Part shown: positions 34,613 through 43,342 of the stretch, in pieces | Layout of the letters: every line of letters begins with the position of its first letter | Numbering within the stretch: position 1 is the stretch's first letter | Source of the DNA: Adhaeribacter_A terreus | GTDB lineage: Bacteria > Bacteroidota > Bacteroidia > Cytophagales > Hymenobacteraceae | Direction of reading: 5' to 3' | Length of the DNA: 64,000 nt | Assembly (NCBI RefSeq): GCF_042657365.1 | Contig: NZ_JBHSKT010000002.1 | Span: 1 to 64,000, forward strand | Notes under the pieces: model-generated | What the model was told of the DNA's origin: nothing | The model's database searches: none | The model's input: only the letters and a program-made list of their open reading frames with translations | Translations under genes and position numbers: made by a program

Positions 34613-35386
34613 ATGAACTATATCCAGTACGAAACGCAAAACCGCATTGCATACATTACTTTAAACCGCCCCGAAAAACGCAATGCCCTGAATTACGATG
34701 TGGTAGCGGAATTGAAAGCCGCTTTTACCCGCGCCGAAGCCGATGAAGAATGCAAAGTAGTGGTTCTGCGGGCCAACGGTGCGGTTTTCTGCGCCGGTGC
34801 CGACCTGGAATACATGCAGCAATTACAGGCCAATACTTACGACGAAAACCTCGAAGATTCCACGCATTTAATGCAGCTTTTCCTGCAGATCTATAAACTG
34901 AAAAAAGTGGTGATCGGGCAGATCCATGGGCATGCTATTGCCGGTGGTTGTGGTTTAGCCACCATTTGCGATTTTTCGTTTACCGTGCCGGAAGCCAAAT
35001 TTGGTTACACCGAAGTGAAGATCGGTTTTATTCCGGCCATTGTAAAAGTGTTTCTGCTCCGCAAACTCGGCGAAGCCAAAGCTAAAGAATTACTGCTTAC
35101 CGGCGACCTGATCAACGCGCCGGAAGCACAGAAGCTGGGCTTGATAAATTACGTGGTTTCTGGCGAAGACCTGGAAAAAACGGTAGCTAAATTCGCCCAA
35201 AAACTCATAACCGAAAATTCGGAGCAAAGCATGGCACTTACCAAAGAAATGATCGCCAACGTGCAGAGCATGACCCTGGAAAACGGATTAAATTACGCCG
35301 CCGAAATGAACGCCCACGCCCGCGCCACCGCCGATTGTAAAAAAGGCATTGCCTCGTTTCTGACCAAAGAAAAGCTGAGCTGGTAA
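34613..35386 (+). CDS. Enoyl-CoA hydratase/isomerase family protein
   Basis: A 257-residue crotonase-fold enzyme. Visible are the LNRPEKRNAL start, the oxyanion-hole segment VFCAGADLEYM, and HAIAGGCGLATICDFSFTVPEAKFGYTEVKIGFIPAIV, with a catalytic Glu at YTEVKIGF. It resembles methylglutaconyl-CoA or enoyl-CoA hydratases of leucine or fatty acid breakdown; the exact substrate is uncertain. I chose the ATG at 34613 because it follows a promoter box and starts the conserved domain; the upstream extension to 34547 is unlikely. Confidence 0.9.
   Translation: MNYIQYETQNRIAYITLNRPEKRNALNYDVVAELKAAFTRAEADEECKVVVLRANGAVFCAGADLEYMQQLQANTYDENLEDSTHLMQLFLQIYKLKKVVIGQIHGHAIAGGCGLATICDFSFTVPEAKFGYTEVKIGFIPAIVKVFLLRKLGEAKAKELLLTGDLINAPEAQKLGLINYVVSGEDLEKTVAKFAQKLITENSEQSMALTKEMIANVQSMTLENGLNYAAEMNAHARATADCKKGIASFLTKEKLSW
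35177..35205 (+). repeat. 29-bp USS-like element
   Basis: Inside the hydratase gene, encoding KTVAKFAQKL. Exact core AAAACGGTA and tail AAAAACT. Confidence 0.75.
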
Positions 35387-35428
35387 ATTTTGCTGAAACA
35401 AAAAAACGGGTTGGCGGTTAGGAAAGGT

Positions 35429-35887
35429 ATGCTGATAGGAATTGGAATAACCCTGCTTGTTTTTTTACTGATGGAAGTAAAGGCCTGGCTCATGCATAAA
35501 TACGTGCTGCACGGCTTTCTCTGGAATCTGCACCAAAGCCACCACACGCCGCGCAAAACTTTCTGGGAATGGAACGACCTGTTTTTTGCTTACTACGGAC
35601 TGCTGGCCATGCTGTGCTTTATTTTCGGAACTGAGAACCTGGACTGGCGTTTCTGGACCGGCATTGGCATAAGTTTGTATGGGCTGGTTTATTTTGTAGT
35701 GCATGATCTGTACATTCACCGGCGGCTGAAAATATTCGGCAAGACCGGCAATAGTTATTTAAGAGCGCTGGATATTGCGCACAAAGTGCATCATAAAACC
35801 CGTGGCCGCAATGGTTCCGAATCTTTCGGAATGTTGTGGGTGCATCCAAAATTCTTCCGTTTGGCAAAACAAAAAAATAGCATTTAA
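35429..35887 (+). CDS. crtZ: Beta-carotene hydroxylase (CrtZ-type)
   Basis: A 152-residue membrane di-iron hydroxylase of the fatty-acid hydroxylase superfamily. The histidine boxes of CrtZ are present: HKYVLHG, HQSHH, HDLYIHRR and HKVHHK, between about four hydrophobic segments. It adds hydroxyl groups at C3 and C3' of beta-ionone rings. I prefer the ATG at 35429 (preceded by AGGAAAGGT); an in-frame TTG at 35390, 4 nt after the preceding stop, would add 13 basic residues. It opens the carotenoid cluster and is followed 9 nt later by the MerR-type regulator. Confidence 0.9.
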   Translation: MLIGIGITLLVFLLMEVKAWLMHKYVLHGFLWNLHQSHHTPRKTFWEWNDLFFAYYGLLAMLCFIFGTENLDWRFWTGIGISLYGLVYFVVHDLYIHRRLKIFGKTGNSYLRALDIAHKVHHKTRGRNGSESFGMLWVHPKFFRLAKQKNSI

Positions 35888-35896
35888 AACAGCAAC

Positions 35897-36778
35897 GTGG
35901 CACACTATTCCATTAAAGAACTGGAACACCTTTCGGGCATTAAAGCGCATACCATCCGTATCTGGGAGCAGCGCTATGCCATACTAACGCCGAAACGTAC
36001 CGATACCAATATCCGGTTTTATAATGATGCCGACCTGAAAAATATTCTGAACGTTTCTTTGCTGAACGAACGCGGTTTTAAAATTTCGAAGATCGCGAAA
36101 ATGAAACCCGAGCAGATAGCGGCCGAAATAATGGCGCTTTCTGAAATGCCCGGCGATAACCAAAGCCAGGTAAATGCGCTGATCGCGGCCATGCTCGATA
36201 TGAACGAAGAGCATTTTGAAAAAGCGTTGAACAAACCGATTCTGCAGCTCGGTTTTGAACATGCCATTTTACAGGTGGTTTACCCGTTCCTGAATAAGAT
36301 CGGTATTTTGTGGCAAACCAATAACATTTGTCCGGCCCACGAGCATTTTGTATCCAACCTTATCCGTCAGAAACTGATCGTAGCCATCGATGGCCAGAAC
36401 CTAGCTTCCGCAGCTACTTCCGAAAAATTCCTGCTTTTTCTGCCGGAAGGCGAACTTCATGAACTGGCGCTGCTTTTTATGAATTACCTGCTGCGCGCCC
36501 GTAAATACCACGTTTTGTACCTGAGCCAAAATCTGCCTTTCCCTGATTTGGTGCGCGCTTTTGATTATTATCAGCCGCAAAATATTGTAACGGCCCTTAC
36601 TTCTTTTCCGGAGAGAGATCAGGTGCAGCATTTTCTGGATAAGCTTTCCCGTCAATTTCCGCAGACCCGCATTTTGGTTTATGGTCACCAGGCGCAATAT
36701 GATTTTCTGAAATTTCCGGAAAACACGAAGAAGCTAAACCTCATTTCCGACTTTATAGAAATCATTACCCCGGCCTGA
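35897..36778 (+). CDS. MerR family regulator with B12-binding domain (CarH/LitR-like)
   Basis: A 293-residue regulator with a GTG start. The N-terminal MerR helix-turn-helix is YSIKELEHLSGIKAHTIRIWEQRYAIL. The linker four-helix bundle holds the CarH photochemistry motif Wx9EH (W139, E149, H150). The Rossmann-like B12 fold follows with ExHxx(A) (E186, H188, A191, where CarH has G). In CarH, adenosylcobalamin bound through these residues makes DNA binding light-sensitive and represses carotenoid genes in the dark. Position among crt genes strongly supports that role. The Gly-to-Ala change deserves testing. Confidence 0.88.
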   Translation: MAHYSIKELEHLSGIKAHTIRIWEQRYAILTPKRTDTNIRFYNDADLKNILNVSLLNERGFKISKIAKMKPEQIAAEIMALSEMPGDNQSQVNALIAAMLDMNEEHFEKALNKPILQLGFEHAILQVVYPFLNKIGILWQTNNICPAHEHFVSNLIRQKLIVAIDGQNLASAATSEKFLLFLPEGELHELALLFMNYLLRARKYHVLYLSQNLPFPDLVRAFDYYQPQNIVTALTSFPERDQVQHFLDKLSRQFPQTRILVYGHQAQYDFLKFPENTKKLNLISDFIEIITPA

Positions 36779-36798
36779 TTTCCAGGCCAAGCCCTTCT

Positions 36799-36827
36799 AC
36801 TTTTTACTTCTAAAATCATAGCGTTTT
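36799..36827 (-). repeat. 29-bp USS-like element
   Basis: Intergenic, downstream of the MerR/B12 gene. Exact core AAAACGCTA and tail AAAAAGT. Confidence 0.88.
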
Positions 36828-37061
36828 CCTGTTTTGTTTTACTTTTCCGGGAAAAACTTCGAATATTTTACTTTTTTTTTCAGGCAGTTGGCTAGCAGTT
36901 TTCCGCTTATCCCATAATAATTGCCAATAGCCGCAATCCACGACAGGTTTTATTCCGTTACCTCCTAACCAAAGCAGCGCTGTGGGTTTGTGTGGGAGAA
37001 AGAGCATGCGCGCATATTTCTGAATTTCCCAGGTTTTAAGTATTTAATATTGTTTATTATT

Positions 37062-37069
37062 TATATTTG
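37062..37069 (+). promoter_or_regulatory. Candidate -7 box of the sigma gene
   Basis: TATATTTG matches TAnnTTTG in a very AT-rich stretch, 77 nt before the ATG. The -33 side has only TTTTAAG. Confidence 0.4.
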
Positions 37070-37146
37070 AAAGTTAAACAAAATTTTGCCTTTAATTTAA
37101 ATAGTTCGTACACTTGTTTCAGAATTAAACTTAATCCGTAAACGTC

Positions 37147-37659
37147 ATGACTGCCGTAGAATTCACCAATCAGGTTCAGGAAATATCTGTTGCGTTACGG
37201 CCTGCCGCCATGACGCTTACCCGCGATGCCGACGATGCCCGCGATCTGGTGCAGGAAACCCTGCTAAAAGCACTGCTAAACCGCGATAAATTTAAAGCCG
37301 GAACGAATATGAAAGCCTGGCTTTACACGATAATGCGCAATACGTTCATTAATAATTACAATAAAATAACGAAGCGCAGCACCAAAATAGACACCACCGA
37401 GTATTTCCAGTATTTTACTGCCGACGATAGCTTTATTACTTATAATCAGGCTACTGCAACGTTTATGATGGCAGATATAAACCGCGCTATTGCCGGTTTA
37501 AACGAAGATTTCCGGAAGCCTTTTGTGATGTATTACATTGGTTATAAGTACCTGGAAATTGCCGACCAACTTCAGATCCCGATCGGAACGGTGAAAAACC
37601 GCATTCACATTGCCCGCAAAGAGCTGAAAAAATACCTGAAAATATACAGCACAAATTAG
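37147..37659 (+). CDS. ECF-type RNA polymerase sigma factor
   Basis: A 170-residue sigma-70 family factor with region 2 (ARDLVQETLLKALLNRDKF...MKAWLYTIMRNTFINNYN) and region 4 (LNEDFRKPFVMYYIGYKYLEIADQLQIPIGTVKNRIHIARKEL). No anti-sigma gene is adjacent. Sitting between the CarH-like gene and crtI, it could drive the carotenoid genes, as ECF factors do in some myxobacterial and other light-response systems. It is followed 83 nt later by crtI. Confidence 0.9.
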   Translation: MTAVEFTNQVQEISVALRPAAMTLTRDADDARDLVQETLLKALLNRDKFKAGTNMKAWLYTIMRNTFINNYNKITKRSTKIDTTEYFQYFTADDSFITYNQATATFMMADINRAIAGLNEDFRKPFVMYYIGYKYLEIADQLQIPIGTVKNRIHIARKELKKYLKIYSTN

Positions 37660-37742
37660 AAAATCAGCAACGTTCGTTTTTGTTTTCCGTTTAATATTTA
37701 TTGTGAAATCTTTCACATTATTACCTGATTCAGCTTTCGATT

Positions 37743-39218
37743 TTGCAGCATAAAAAAGTAATAGTAATTGGTGCCGGTTTTTCCGGAATTTCCGCCGCCA
37801 CCTGTCTGGCCCGCAAAGGCTATGAAGTAACCGTGCTGGAAAAGAATGAAGGTCCGGGAGGGCGGGCCCGCGTATTTCGGGAACAGGGATTTACCTTTGA
37901 TATGGGCCCGAGCTGGTATTGGATGCCCGATATCTTTGAAGCCTACTTTCAGAAATTCGGAAAAAAGCCCTCCGATTATTACGAATTGGTACGGCTCGAT
38001 CCATCATACACCGTTATTTTCGGCGAGCATGATTTTATGCCGGTTCCTGCCGGCTTGCCCGCTTTAAAAACGCTATTCGAAAGCCTGGAAAAAGGCAGCG
38101 GTGCGAAGCTCGAAAAATTTATGCAGCAGGCCGCTTACAAATATAAAGTAGGCATGCAGAAACTGGTTTATAAACCTGGCCGCTCTTTCTCCGAATTTCT
38201 GGATCCCAAACTACTCGCCGATATTATCCGGATGGATATTTTTAGTTCGATCCGCAAACATATCGGTAAGTTTTTCCGCCACCCGAAAATTGTGCAGCTC
38301 ATGGAGTTTCCGGTGCTTTTTCTGGGTGCTGTTCCCGAAAATACCCCTGCGCTTTACAGCCTTATGAATTATGCTGATATGGCGCTTGGAACCTGGTACC
38401 CACTGGGTGGCATGCACAAAATTGTGGAAGGCATGGTGAAGCTGGCCGAAGAAGAAGGCGTAACGTTTAAATATAATGAAACGGTACAGGAAATTGTGCT
38501 GGAAAACGGTAGGGTTTCCGGCCTGAAAACTGCCAATGGCTTTCTGAACGCAGATATTCTGGTAGCTGGCGCCGATTACCAACACGTAGAAAGTAAACTG
38601 CTTCCGGAAAATGCTCGTAGCTATTCGCCTGAATACTGGAACAACCGAGTTTTAGCACCTTCTTCGCTTATTTTTTATTTAGGCGTGAATAAAAGGCTGC
38701 AGAACCTGACCCACCATAACTTGTTTTTCGACGAAGATTTCGGGCCGCACGCGCAGGAAATTTATGAGAACCCGGCTTGGCCTAAAAAACCGCTTTTCTA
38801 CGTTTCAGTGCCATCAAAAACCGACGATTCGGTAGCGCCGGAAAATTGCGAGAACCTGTTCATTTTAATTCCGGTAGCGCCCGGTTTAACCGATACCGAA
38901 ACTACCCGTGAAAAATATTACAATCTGGTAATGGACCGGTTGGAGAAACTTACCAAGCAAAGTATTCGGGAGCATGTGGTTTATAAACGCAGCTACGCAC
39001 ACAATAATTTTATTCAGGATTACAACGCTTTTAAAGGCAATGCTTACGGCCTGGCCAACACGCTTATGCAAACCGCCATTTTAAAGCCCAGCCTGAAAAG
39101 TAAAAAGATCGCAAACTTATACTATACCGGGCAGTTAACAGTGCCGGGACCGGGTGTGCCGCCAAGCCTTATTTCCGGGCAGGTTGTGGCAGAAGAAATT
39201 GCGAAAGAATTTAAATAG
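37743..39218 (+). CDS. crtI: Phytoene desaturase (CrtI)
   Basis: A 491-residue FAD-dependent desaturase with the dinucleotide fold VIVIGAGFSGISAATCLARKGYEVTVLEKNEGPGGRARVF and the C-terminal signature YYTGQLTVPGPGVPPSLISGQVVAEEI. It introduces the double bonds turning phytoene into lycopene. The start is TTG at 37743, immediately before the FAD motif; no ATG fits. The stretch at 38503-38531 (ENGRVSGLKTANG) is a coding copy of the 29-bp element. crtB follows 174 nt later. Confidence 0.94.
   Translation: MQHKKVIVIGAGFSGISAATCLARKGYEVTVLEKNEGPGGRARVFREQGFTFDMGPSWYWMPDIFEAYFQKFGKKPSDYYELVRLDPSYTVIFGEHDFMPVPAGLPALKTLFESLEKGSGAKLEKFMQQAAYKYKVGMQKLVYKPGRSFSEFLDPKLLADIIRMDIFSSIRKHIGKFFRHPKIVQLMEFPVLFLGAVPENTPALYSLMNYADMALGTWYPLGGMHKIVEGMVKLAEEEGVTFKYNETVQEIVLENGRVSGLKTANGFLNADILVAGADYQHVESKLLPENARSYSPEYWNNRVLAPSSLIFYLGVNKRLQNLTHHNLFFDEDFGPHAQEIYENPAWPKKPLFYVSVPSKTDDSVAPENCENLFILIPVAPGLTDTETTREKYYNLVMDRLEKLTKQSIREHVVYKRSYAHNNFIQDYNAFKGNAYGLANTLMQTAILKPSLKSKKIANLYYTGQLTVPGPGVPPSLISGQVVAEEIAKEFK
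38067..38095 (+). repeat. 29-bp USS-like element, weaker copy
   Basis: Inside crtI. Exact core AAAACGCTA; tail AAAAAGG. Confidence 0.5.
38503..38531 (+). repeat. 29-bp USS-like element
   Basis: Inside crtI. Core AAAACGGTA and tail GAAAACT; the spacer carries GGGTTTCCGGCCT, the same words as intergenic copies. Confidence 0.82.
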
Positions 39219-39281
39219 TAAGAAGTGCTTAAGGAATAAGATTTAGTGTTCGCAATGGTCGTGCTTTAAGTTAACTGTGTA

Positions 39282-39310
39282 AAAATGGTATGCTTTTGCA
39301 GCAAAAAAGT
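39282..39310 (+). repeat. 29-bp USS-like element
   Basis: Between crtI and crtB. Core AAAATGGTA (one change); tail AAAAAGT. Confidence 0.8.
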
Positions 39311-39392
39311 CATGAAACCCTGAACAAAATAATCTGCTATTCTTTATTGCCTACACTGATCACTATTCATTAATCACTATTCAAAAAATAAG

Positions 39393-40226
39393 ATGGAGCT
39401 TTTTAACCAGACCAGTTTAGAATGCAGCCGCCTGATCACGCAGCGCTATAGTACATCGTTTACGCTGGGCATTAAAACGCTGGATAAGAAGTTTCATTTT
39501 CCGATCTACGGCATTTATGGTTTTGTGCGCTTTGCCGACGAAATAGTAGATACTTTTCATGCTTTCGACCGCGAAAAATTGTTCAATGAATTCCGCGAAA
39601 ATACCTGGCTGGCCATAGAAAATAAAATAAGCCTGAACCCGGTTTTGCACGCTTTTCAGCTGGTGGTACACCAGTATAATATCGACCGCGTTTACATAGA
39701 AGCCTTTCTGAAAAGCATGGAAATGGACCTGGACGAAAAGCAATACTGCCGCGAACTTTACGACGAATACATTTATGGCTCGGCCGAAGTGGTAGGCTTA
39801 ATGTGCCTGCAGGTTTTTTGCGAAGGCGATAAAACGAAATTTGAAGAACTGAAAGAAGCGGCCAGAAGTTTAGGCGCCGCGTTTCAGAAAGTGAATTTCC
39901 TGCGCGATATTAAAAGCGATTTCCAGGAACGCGGCCGCGTTTATTTCCCCAAAGTGAATTTTCATGGGTTCGATAATCTGGCTAAAAACGAGATTGAAGC
40001 CGATATCGAAAATGATTTTGAAAAAGCTTATGTCGGAATGCTGGCTTTGCCAAAGTCGGCGCGAATGGGGGTTTACCTGGCGTATATTTATTACCGCAAG
40101 CTTTTCCGTAAAATTAAAGCTTTGCCAGCCGCGCGAATTCTGAACGAACGCGTGCGCGTGCCCGATAATGCCAAGATCGCTTTGCTGCTGGGCTCGTATG
40201 TTAGATATAGACTGAATACCATCTAA
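39393..40226 (+). CDS. crtB: Phytoene synthase
   Basis: A 277-residue squalene/phytoene synthase family enzyme that joins two geranylgeranyl diphosphates. The two Asp-rich motifs are visible as FADEIVDTF near residue 48 and FLRDIKSDFQERGRVYFP near 168. The RYSTSFTLGIKTL start and EVVGLMCLQVF segment are typical. The stop codon abuts the ATG of the next gene. Confidence 0.94.
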   Translation: MELFNQTSLECSRLITQRYSTSFTLGIKTLDKKFHFPIYGIYGFVRFADEIVDTFHAFDREKLFNEFRENTWLAIENKISLNPVLHAFQLVVHQYNIDRVYIEAFLKSMEMDLDEKQYCRELYDEYIYGSAEVVGLMCLQVFCEGDKTKFEELKEAARSLGAAFQKVNFLRDIKSDFQERGRVYFPKVNFHGFDNLAKNEIEADIENDFEKAYVGMLALPKSARMGVYLAYIYYRKLFRKIKALPAARILNERVRVPDNAKIALLLGSYVRYRLNTI

Positions 40227-40745
40227 ATGTTTTTGTTACTTACTTTTTTGAGCTTTTTCTATACCGTTTTTGCGGTGCAGGAAACCAATATTCCTGCGCT
40301 TCGGCAGCTTTTCTATGAAGCACGTGACAACGACGATAAAGCGGAATTACTGTTTAAGCAGATCGGGAATTATGAGGGCCGGGAAGGAATTTTGGTCGCA
40401 TATAAAGCCGGTGCTTATGCGCTTAAAGCCAAGCATGGCGCCAATCCGCTAAATAAACTGAAAAATATAAAAAAAGCGACACGTTATTTTTCTGAAGCAG
40501 TGCAACTGGATCCGGATAATCTGGAAATAAGGTTTATGCGCTACGCCGTGGAAGACCAGACGCCCGGATCTTTGGGTTATAGTGAACACGTTGCGGAAGA
40601 TAAAAAGCTTTTGCTGGATGGTTTGGCATTGTACCCAAAGTCAGGATTTACGCCGGAAACGGCCCGGATCGCGCGCGATTATTTGCAGCAGTATTGCAAA
40701 TGCTCGGAACAGGAAAAGCAGATTTTGCAACAAGTTAAACTGTAA
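40227..40745 (+). CDS. Conserved protein of the carotenoid cluster, copy 1 (unknown function)
   Basis: A 172-residue protein with a short hydrophobic N terminus (about 1-16, possible signal peptide) and an alpha-helical body. It contains LRQLFYEARDNDDKAELLFKQI and AYKAGAYALKAKHGANPLNKLKNIKKATRYFSEAVQLDPDNLEIRFMRYAVE, a TPR-like arrangement. The gene at 40908 is a clear paralogue. The start sits directly on the crtB stop codon, indicating coupling. A copy of the 29-bp element (minus strand) lies in the signal-peptide region. No catalytic motif. Confidence 0.72.
   Translation: MFLLLTFLSFFYTVFAVQETNIPALRQLFYEARDNDDKAELLFKQIGNYEGREGILVAYKAGAYALKAKHGANPLNKLKNIKKATRYFSEAVQLDPDNLEIRFMRYAVEDQTPGSLGYSEHVAEDKKLLLDGLALYPKSGFTPETARIARDYLQQYCKCSEQEKQILQQVKL
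40242..40270 (-). repeat. 29-bp USS-like element
   Basis: Antisense inside the signal-peptide part of the unknown gene. Exact core AAAACGGTA and tail AAAAAGT. Confidence 0.78.
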
Positions 40746-40907
40746 GTCCGGCAAAACAATAGAACCTCCAAAGATGTTTCGTTAGCAACGCAAAAACCTA
40801 TGTAAAAGATTCGACCAACTAGGCAACCAATCCGTAAAAATAAAGGTTAACCGGTAAGAGGAGATCTGATTTTACCCGGATTTTGTGGTTTTTTAATTGT
40901 TGGTGTT

Positions 40908-41432
40908 ATGGGAATGATTTTACTATATATCTTTTTAACCTTCGGAATTGGTCTTGGCACCACCGAAGCGTATAAAGTTTCGGAGTTGCGGACATATTAC
41001 CAGAAAGCGAGTAAATGTCCTGAAACGGGTCAGTCGTTTCATAAATATATGGCCCGCTACGAAGGCAAGGAACCCGTTATTCTGGGTTTCAAAGCTGTTT
41101 CAGAAGCCGTAATGGCAAAGCATGTCTGGGGTCCGTACAGTAAACTGAAGCATCTGAAAAGTTCTGCAGCTTTGTTTGATCAGGCTGTAACGCTGGATGC
41201 CGACAACCCCGAGATCCGCTTCCTGCGCTACACAGTAGAATATTATATTCCGCGCTACCTCAATATGAGCAGTCACGTGGAACAGGATAAAAAAATAGTG
41301 ATGGAAAGTTTGCTGAAATACCCGAAATCGGGCCTCGATGCGGAATCTTATAAGCTGATGCGCGATTTCCTGCTTTCCTCCGAACACCTGAACGAAGCTG
41401 AAAAACAACAACTCCGAACGATAAAGACCTGA
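40908..41432 (+). CDS. Conserved protein of the carotenoid cluster, copy 2 (unknown function)
   Basis: A 174-residue paralogue of the protein at 40227. Shared positions include an LR-x-YY start, the segment SKLKHLKSSAALFDQAVTLDADNPEIRFLRYTVE, and PKSGLDAESYKLMRDFL. The N-terminal 18 residues are hydrophobic (possible signal peptide). The stop overlaps the start of the lycopene cyclase gene by one base (TGATG). Translational coupling to two crt genes suggests a function in carotenoid biosynthesis or in localising its enzymes, but this is inference. Confidence 0.72.
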   Translation: MGMILLYIFLTFGIGLGTTEAYKVSELRTYYQKASKCPETGQSFHKYMARYEGKEPVILGFKAVSEAVMAKHVWGPYSKLKHLKSSAALFDQAVTLDADNPEIRFLRYTVEYYIPRYLNMSSHVEQDKKIVMESLLKYPKSGLDAESYKLMRDFLLSSEHLNEAEKQQLRTIKT

Positions 41433-42124
41433 TGTATATTTATCTGTACCTGAATATATTTACGTTATTTTTTCCGCTGTTGCTTTCTTTCGATAAGCGC
41501 GTGGCATTTTATAAAACCTGGCCGGCACTGTTTCCGGCCATTTTTGTAAACGCCGCCGTTTTTATTCCCTGGGATATTTATTTCACGCAGCATGGCATCT
41601 GGGGTTTTAACCCGGAATACTTGCTGGGAATAAACTTTTTCGGGTTGCCGCTGGAAGAAGTGCTTTTCTTTTTTACTGTGCCTTACGCCTGCATTTTTAT
41701 TTACCAATGCCTGAATGTGTATTTCGGCGAAAGTATTTTTCAGAAGCACGCCCGGGTTTTTACCTTCATTCTGATAGCGTTTTTAGCGGTTCTGGCAGCT
41801 TTTAATTGGTCCAGACTTTATACTTCAGCCACAGCTGTTTTCCTGATTGTCATGTTTGCCGTGCATTTTAAATTGTTCGGTGCTGCTTTGCTGGGGAAGT
41901 TTTACCGGGCGTATCTGGTGCATTTAATTCCTTTTTTGCTTGTAAACGGCGTGCTCACGGCAATTCCCATTGTGTGGTACAACAACGATTTTAACCTCGG
42001 CCTGCGGCTTTATTCTATTCCCGTAGAAGATTCTTATTATTCCATGCTTTTGCTGTTGCTGCCGGTTACAGTTTTCGAATTGATCCGGGCGAAACAAAAA
42101 CATTTAGCGGTTAATACTGTTTAA
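41432..42124 (+). CDS. Lycopene cyclase domain protein (CrtYcd-type)
   Basis: A 230-residue protein with seven or so hydrophobic segments. It matches the fused heterodimeric lycopene cyclase (CrtYc plus CrtYd) typical of Bacteroidota: the first domain ends with GINFFGLPLEEVLFFFTVPYACIFIYQ, and the second has the related GLRLYSIPVEDSYYSMLLLLLPVTVFE. The paired PxE(E/D) motifs carry the catalytic acids. It converts lycopene to beta-carotene. Overlaps the previous gene by one base; ispH follows after 26 nt. Confidence 0.88.
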   Translation: MYIYLYLNIFTLFFPLLLSFDKRVAFYKTWPALFPAIFVNAAVFIPWDIYFTQHGIWGFNPEYLLGINFFGLPLEEVLFFFTVPYACIFIYQCLNVYFGESIFQKHARVFTFILIAFLAVLAAFNWSRLYTSATAVFLIVMFAVHFKLFGAALLGKFYRAYLVHLIPFLLVNGVLTAIPIVWYNNDFNLGLRLYSIPVEDSYYSMLLLLLPVTVFELIRAKQKHLAVNTV

Positions 42125-42150
42125 GTAATTAAATTTAAGTTTAGACAAAT

Positions 42151-42996
42151 ATGTATAACCTGCGTGTTCAGATCGATTCCGGTTCCGGCTTTTGCTTCGG
42201 GGTGATCTATGCTATTCAGATGGCAGAAGATATGTTGGATGAGCAGGGTTATTTGTACTGTCTCGGCGATATTGTGCACAACGATGAGGAAGTGCAACGC
42301 CTGGAAAAACGCGGTTTACGCATCATCAGCCACGAAGAATTTAAAGAACTCAGCAATGAAACCGTATTAATAAGAGCGCACGGCGAACCGCCTCGCACCT
42401 ACCAGATTGCGCTGGAAAATAACCTGCGGCTGATTGATGCTTCCTGTCCGGTAGTTTTAAAATTGCAGAACCGAATTAAGGCTTCGCACGATAAAAAAGA
42501 ACCGATCTATATTTACGGTAAACACGGCCACGCAGAAGTTTTAGGTTTGCTTGGCCAGACCAGTAACGAAGCAGTGGTTTTCGAAAGTATGGATGAACTT
42601 CTGCAGCATGACCTTCCGGAAAACATTACGCTTTATAGCCAGACAACCAAAAGCACGCACAATTTCTACCATGTAAAAAACGCCCTGGAAGCTGCCGGCC
42701 ACACCGTAGAAGCTAATGATACCATTTGCCGGCAGGTAAGCAACCGCGACAAAGAACTCCGGAAATTCGCGCAGCAGTTCGATAAAGTGGTTTTCGTTTC
42801 GGGTACCAAATCATCTAATGGCAGAGTTTTATACAATGTCTGCAAAGAAACCAACCCGAATACCATTTTCGTTTCGGCGGTAGAAGAACTGGATAAGAGT
42901 CGGTTTGTGGCCGGCGAAAGCGTGGGGATTTGCGGTGCAACTTCTACACCCATGTGGCTGATGGAAAATGTGCGGCAAGTGTTGCTTTCATTTTGA
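42151..42996 (+). CDS. ispH: 4-hydroxy-3-methylbut-2-enyl diphosphate reductase
   Basis: A 281-residue Fe-S enzyme of the MEP pathway that yields IPP and DMAPP. The three cluster-binding cysteines lie in SGFCFGV, DASCPVV and SVGICGATSTP; catalytic RAHGEPP and TICRQVSNRDKEL segments are present. The placement straight after the lycopene cyclase ties precursor supply to pigment synthesis. Length normal. Confidence 0.95.
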   Translation: MYNLRVQIDSGSGFCFGVIYAIQMAEDMLDEQGYLYCLGDIVHNDEEVQRLEKRGLRIISHEEFKELSNETVLIRAHGEPPRTYQIALENNLRLIDASCPVVLKLQNRIKASHDKKEPIYIYGKHGHAEVLGLLGQTSNEAVVFESMDELLQHDLPENITLYSQTTKSTHNFYHVKNALEAAGHTVEANDTICRQVSNRDKELRKFAQQFDKVVFVSGTKSSNGRVLYNVCKETNPNTIFVSAVEELDKSRFVAGESVGICGATSTPMWLMENVRQVLLSF

Positions 42997-43048
42997 AATA
43001 TAAACGGAAACGTACCTAATTCGCTCTTTGGGATTTGCAACATTAGCT

Positions 43049-43165
43049 CTTTCGGATTTGCAATCCGAAAGTACGGAGCCGCGGATTTGTAATTCGTTTT
43101 TTGCAGCAGCATGACCTTGAATGAATGCAGGTGGATTGCAAATCCGCAGCTCAAAAATTCCCGAT
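43049..43165. repeat. GGATTTGYAATCC palindromic repeat element
   Basis: A 23-bp hairpin (CTTTCGGATT, TGC, AATCCGAAAG at 43049-43071) is followed by GCGGATTTGTAAT (43081) and inverted copies GGATTGCAAATCCGC (43132-43147) and GATTACAAATCCGG (43153). It has the same architecture as the element at 31457-31588 with different sequence. Confidence 0.75.
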
Positions 43166-43277
43166 TACAAATCCGGAAAAGCGTGATAAAGCGTGAAAGA
43201 TTAGAAAGAGGATTTCTTAGATATTGAAGCTTAACGTTTGCGAAAAACTTTGTTCACGGCTTCAGAAAACCTTCCGG

Positions 43278-43306
43278 AAAACGCTATCTTAAATGCTGCA
43301 AAAACC
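43278..43306 (+). repeat. 29-bp USS-like element
   Basis: Upstream of the VOC gene. Exact core AAAACGCTA; tail AAAAACC. Confidence 0.75.
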
Positions 43307-43342
43307 GTAGGCAAATTAGCTTCAAAACTCCGAACCGAATTT

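Larger units (their letters stand above)
36779..37146. other. Intergenic region upstream of the ECF sigma gene
   Basis: This 368-nt stretch has one 29-bp element (36799-36827), poly-T tracts and an AT-rich 100-nt segment before the sigma gene with a candidate -7 box (37062-37069). No ORF or RNA gene recognised. Confidence 0.55.
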
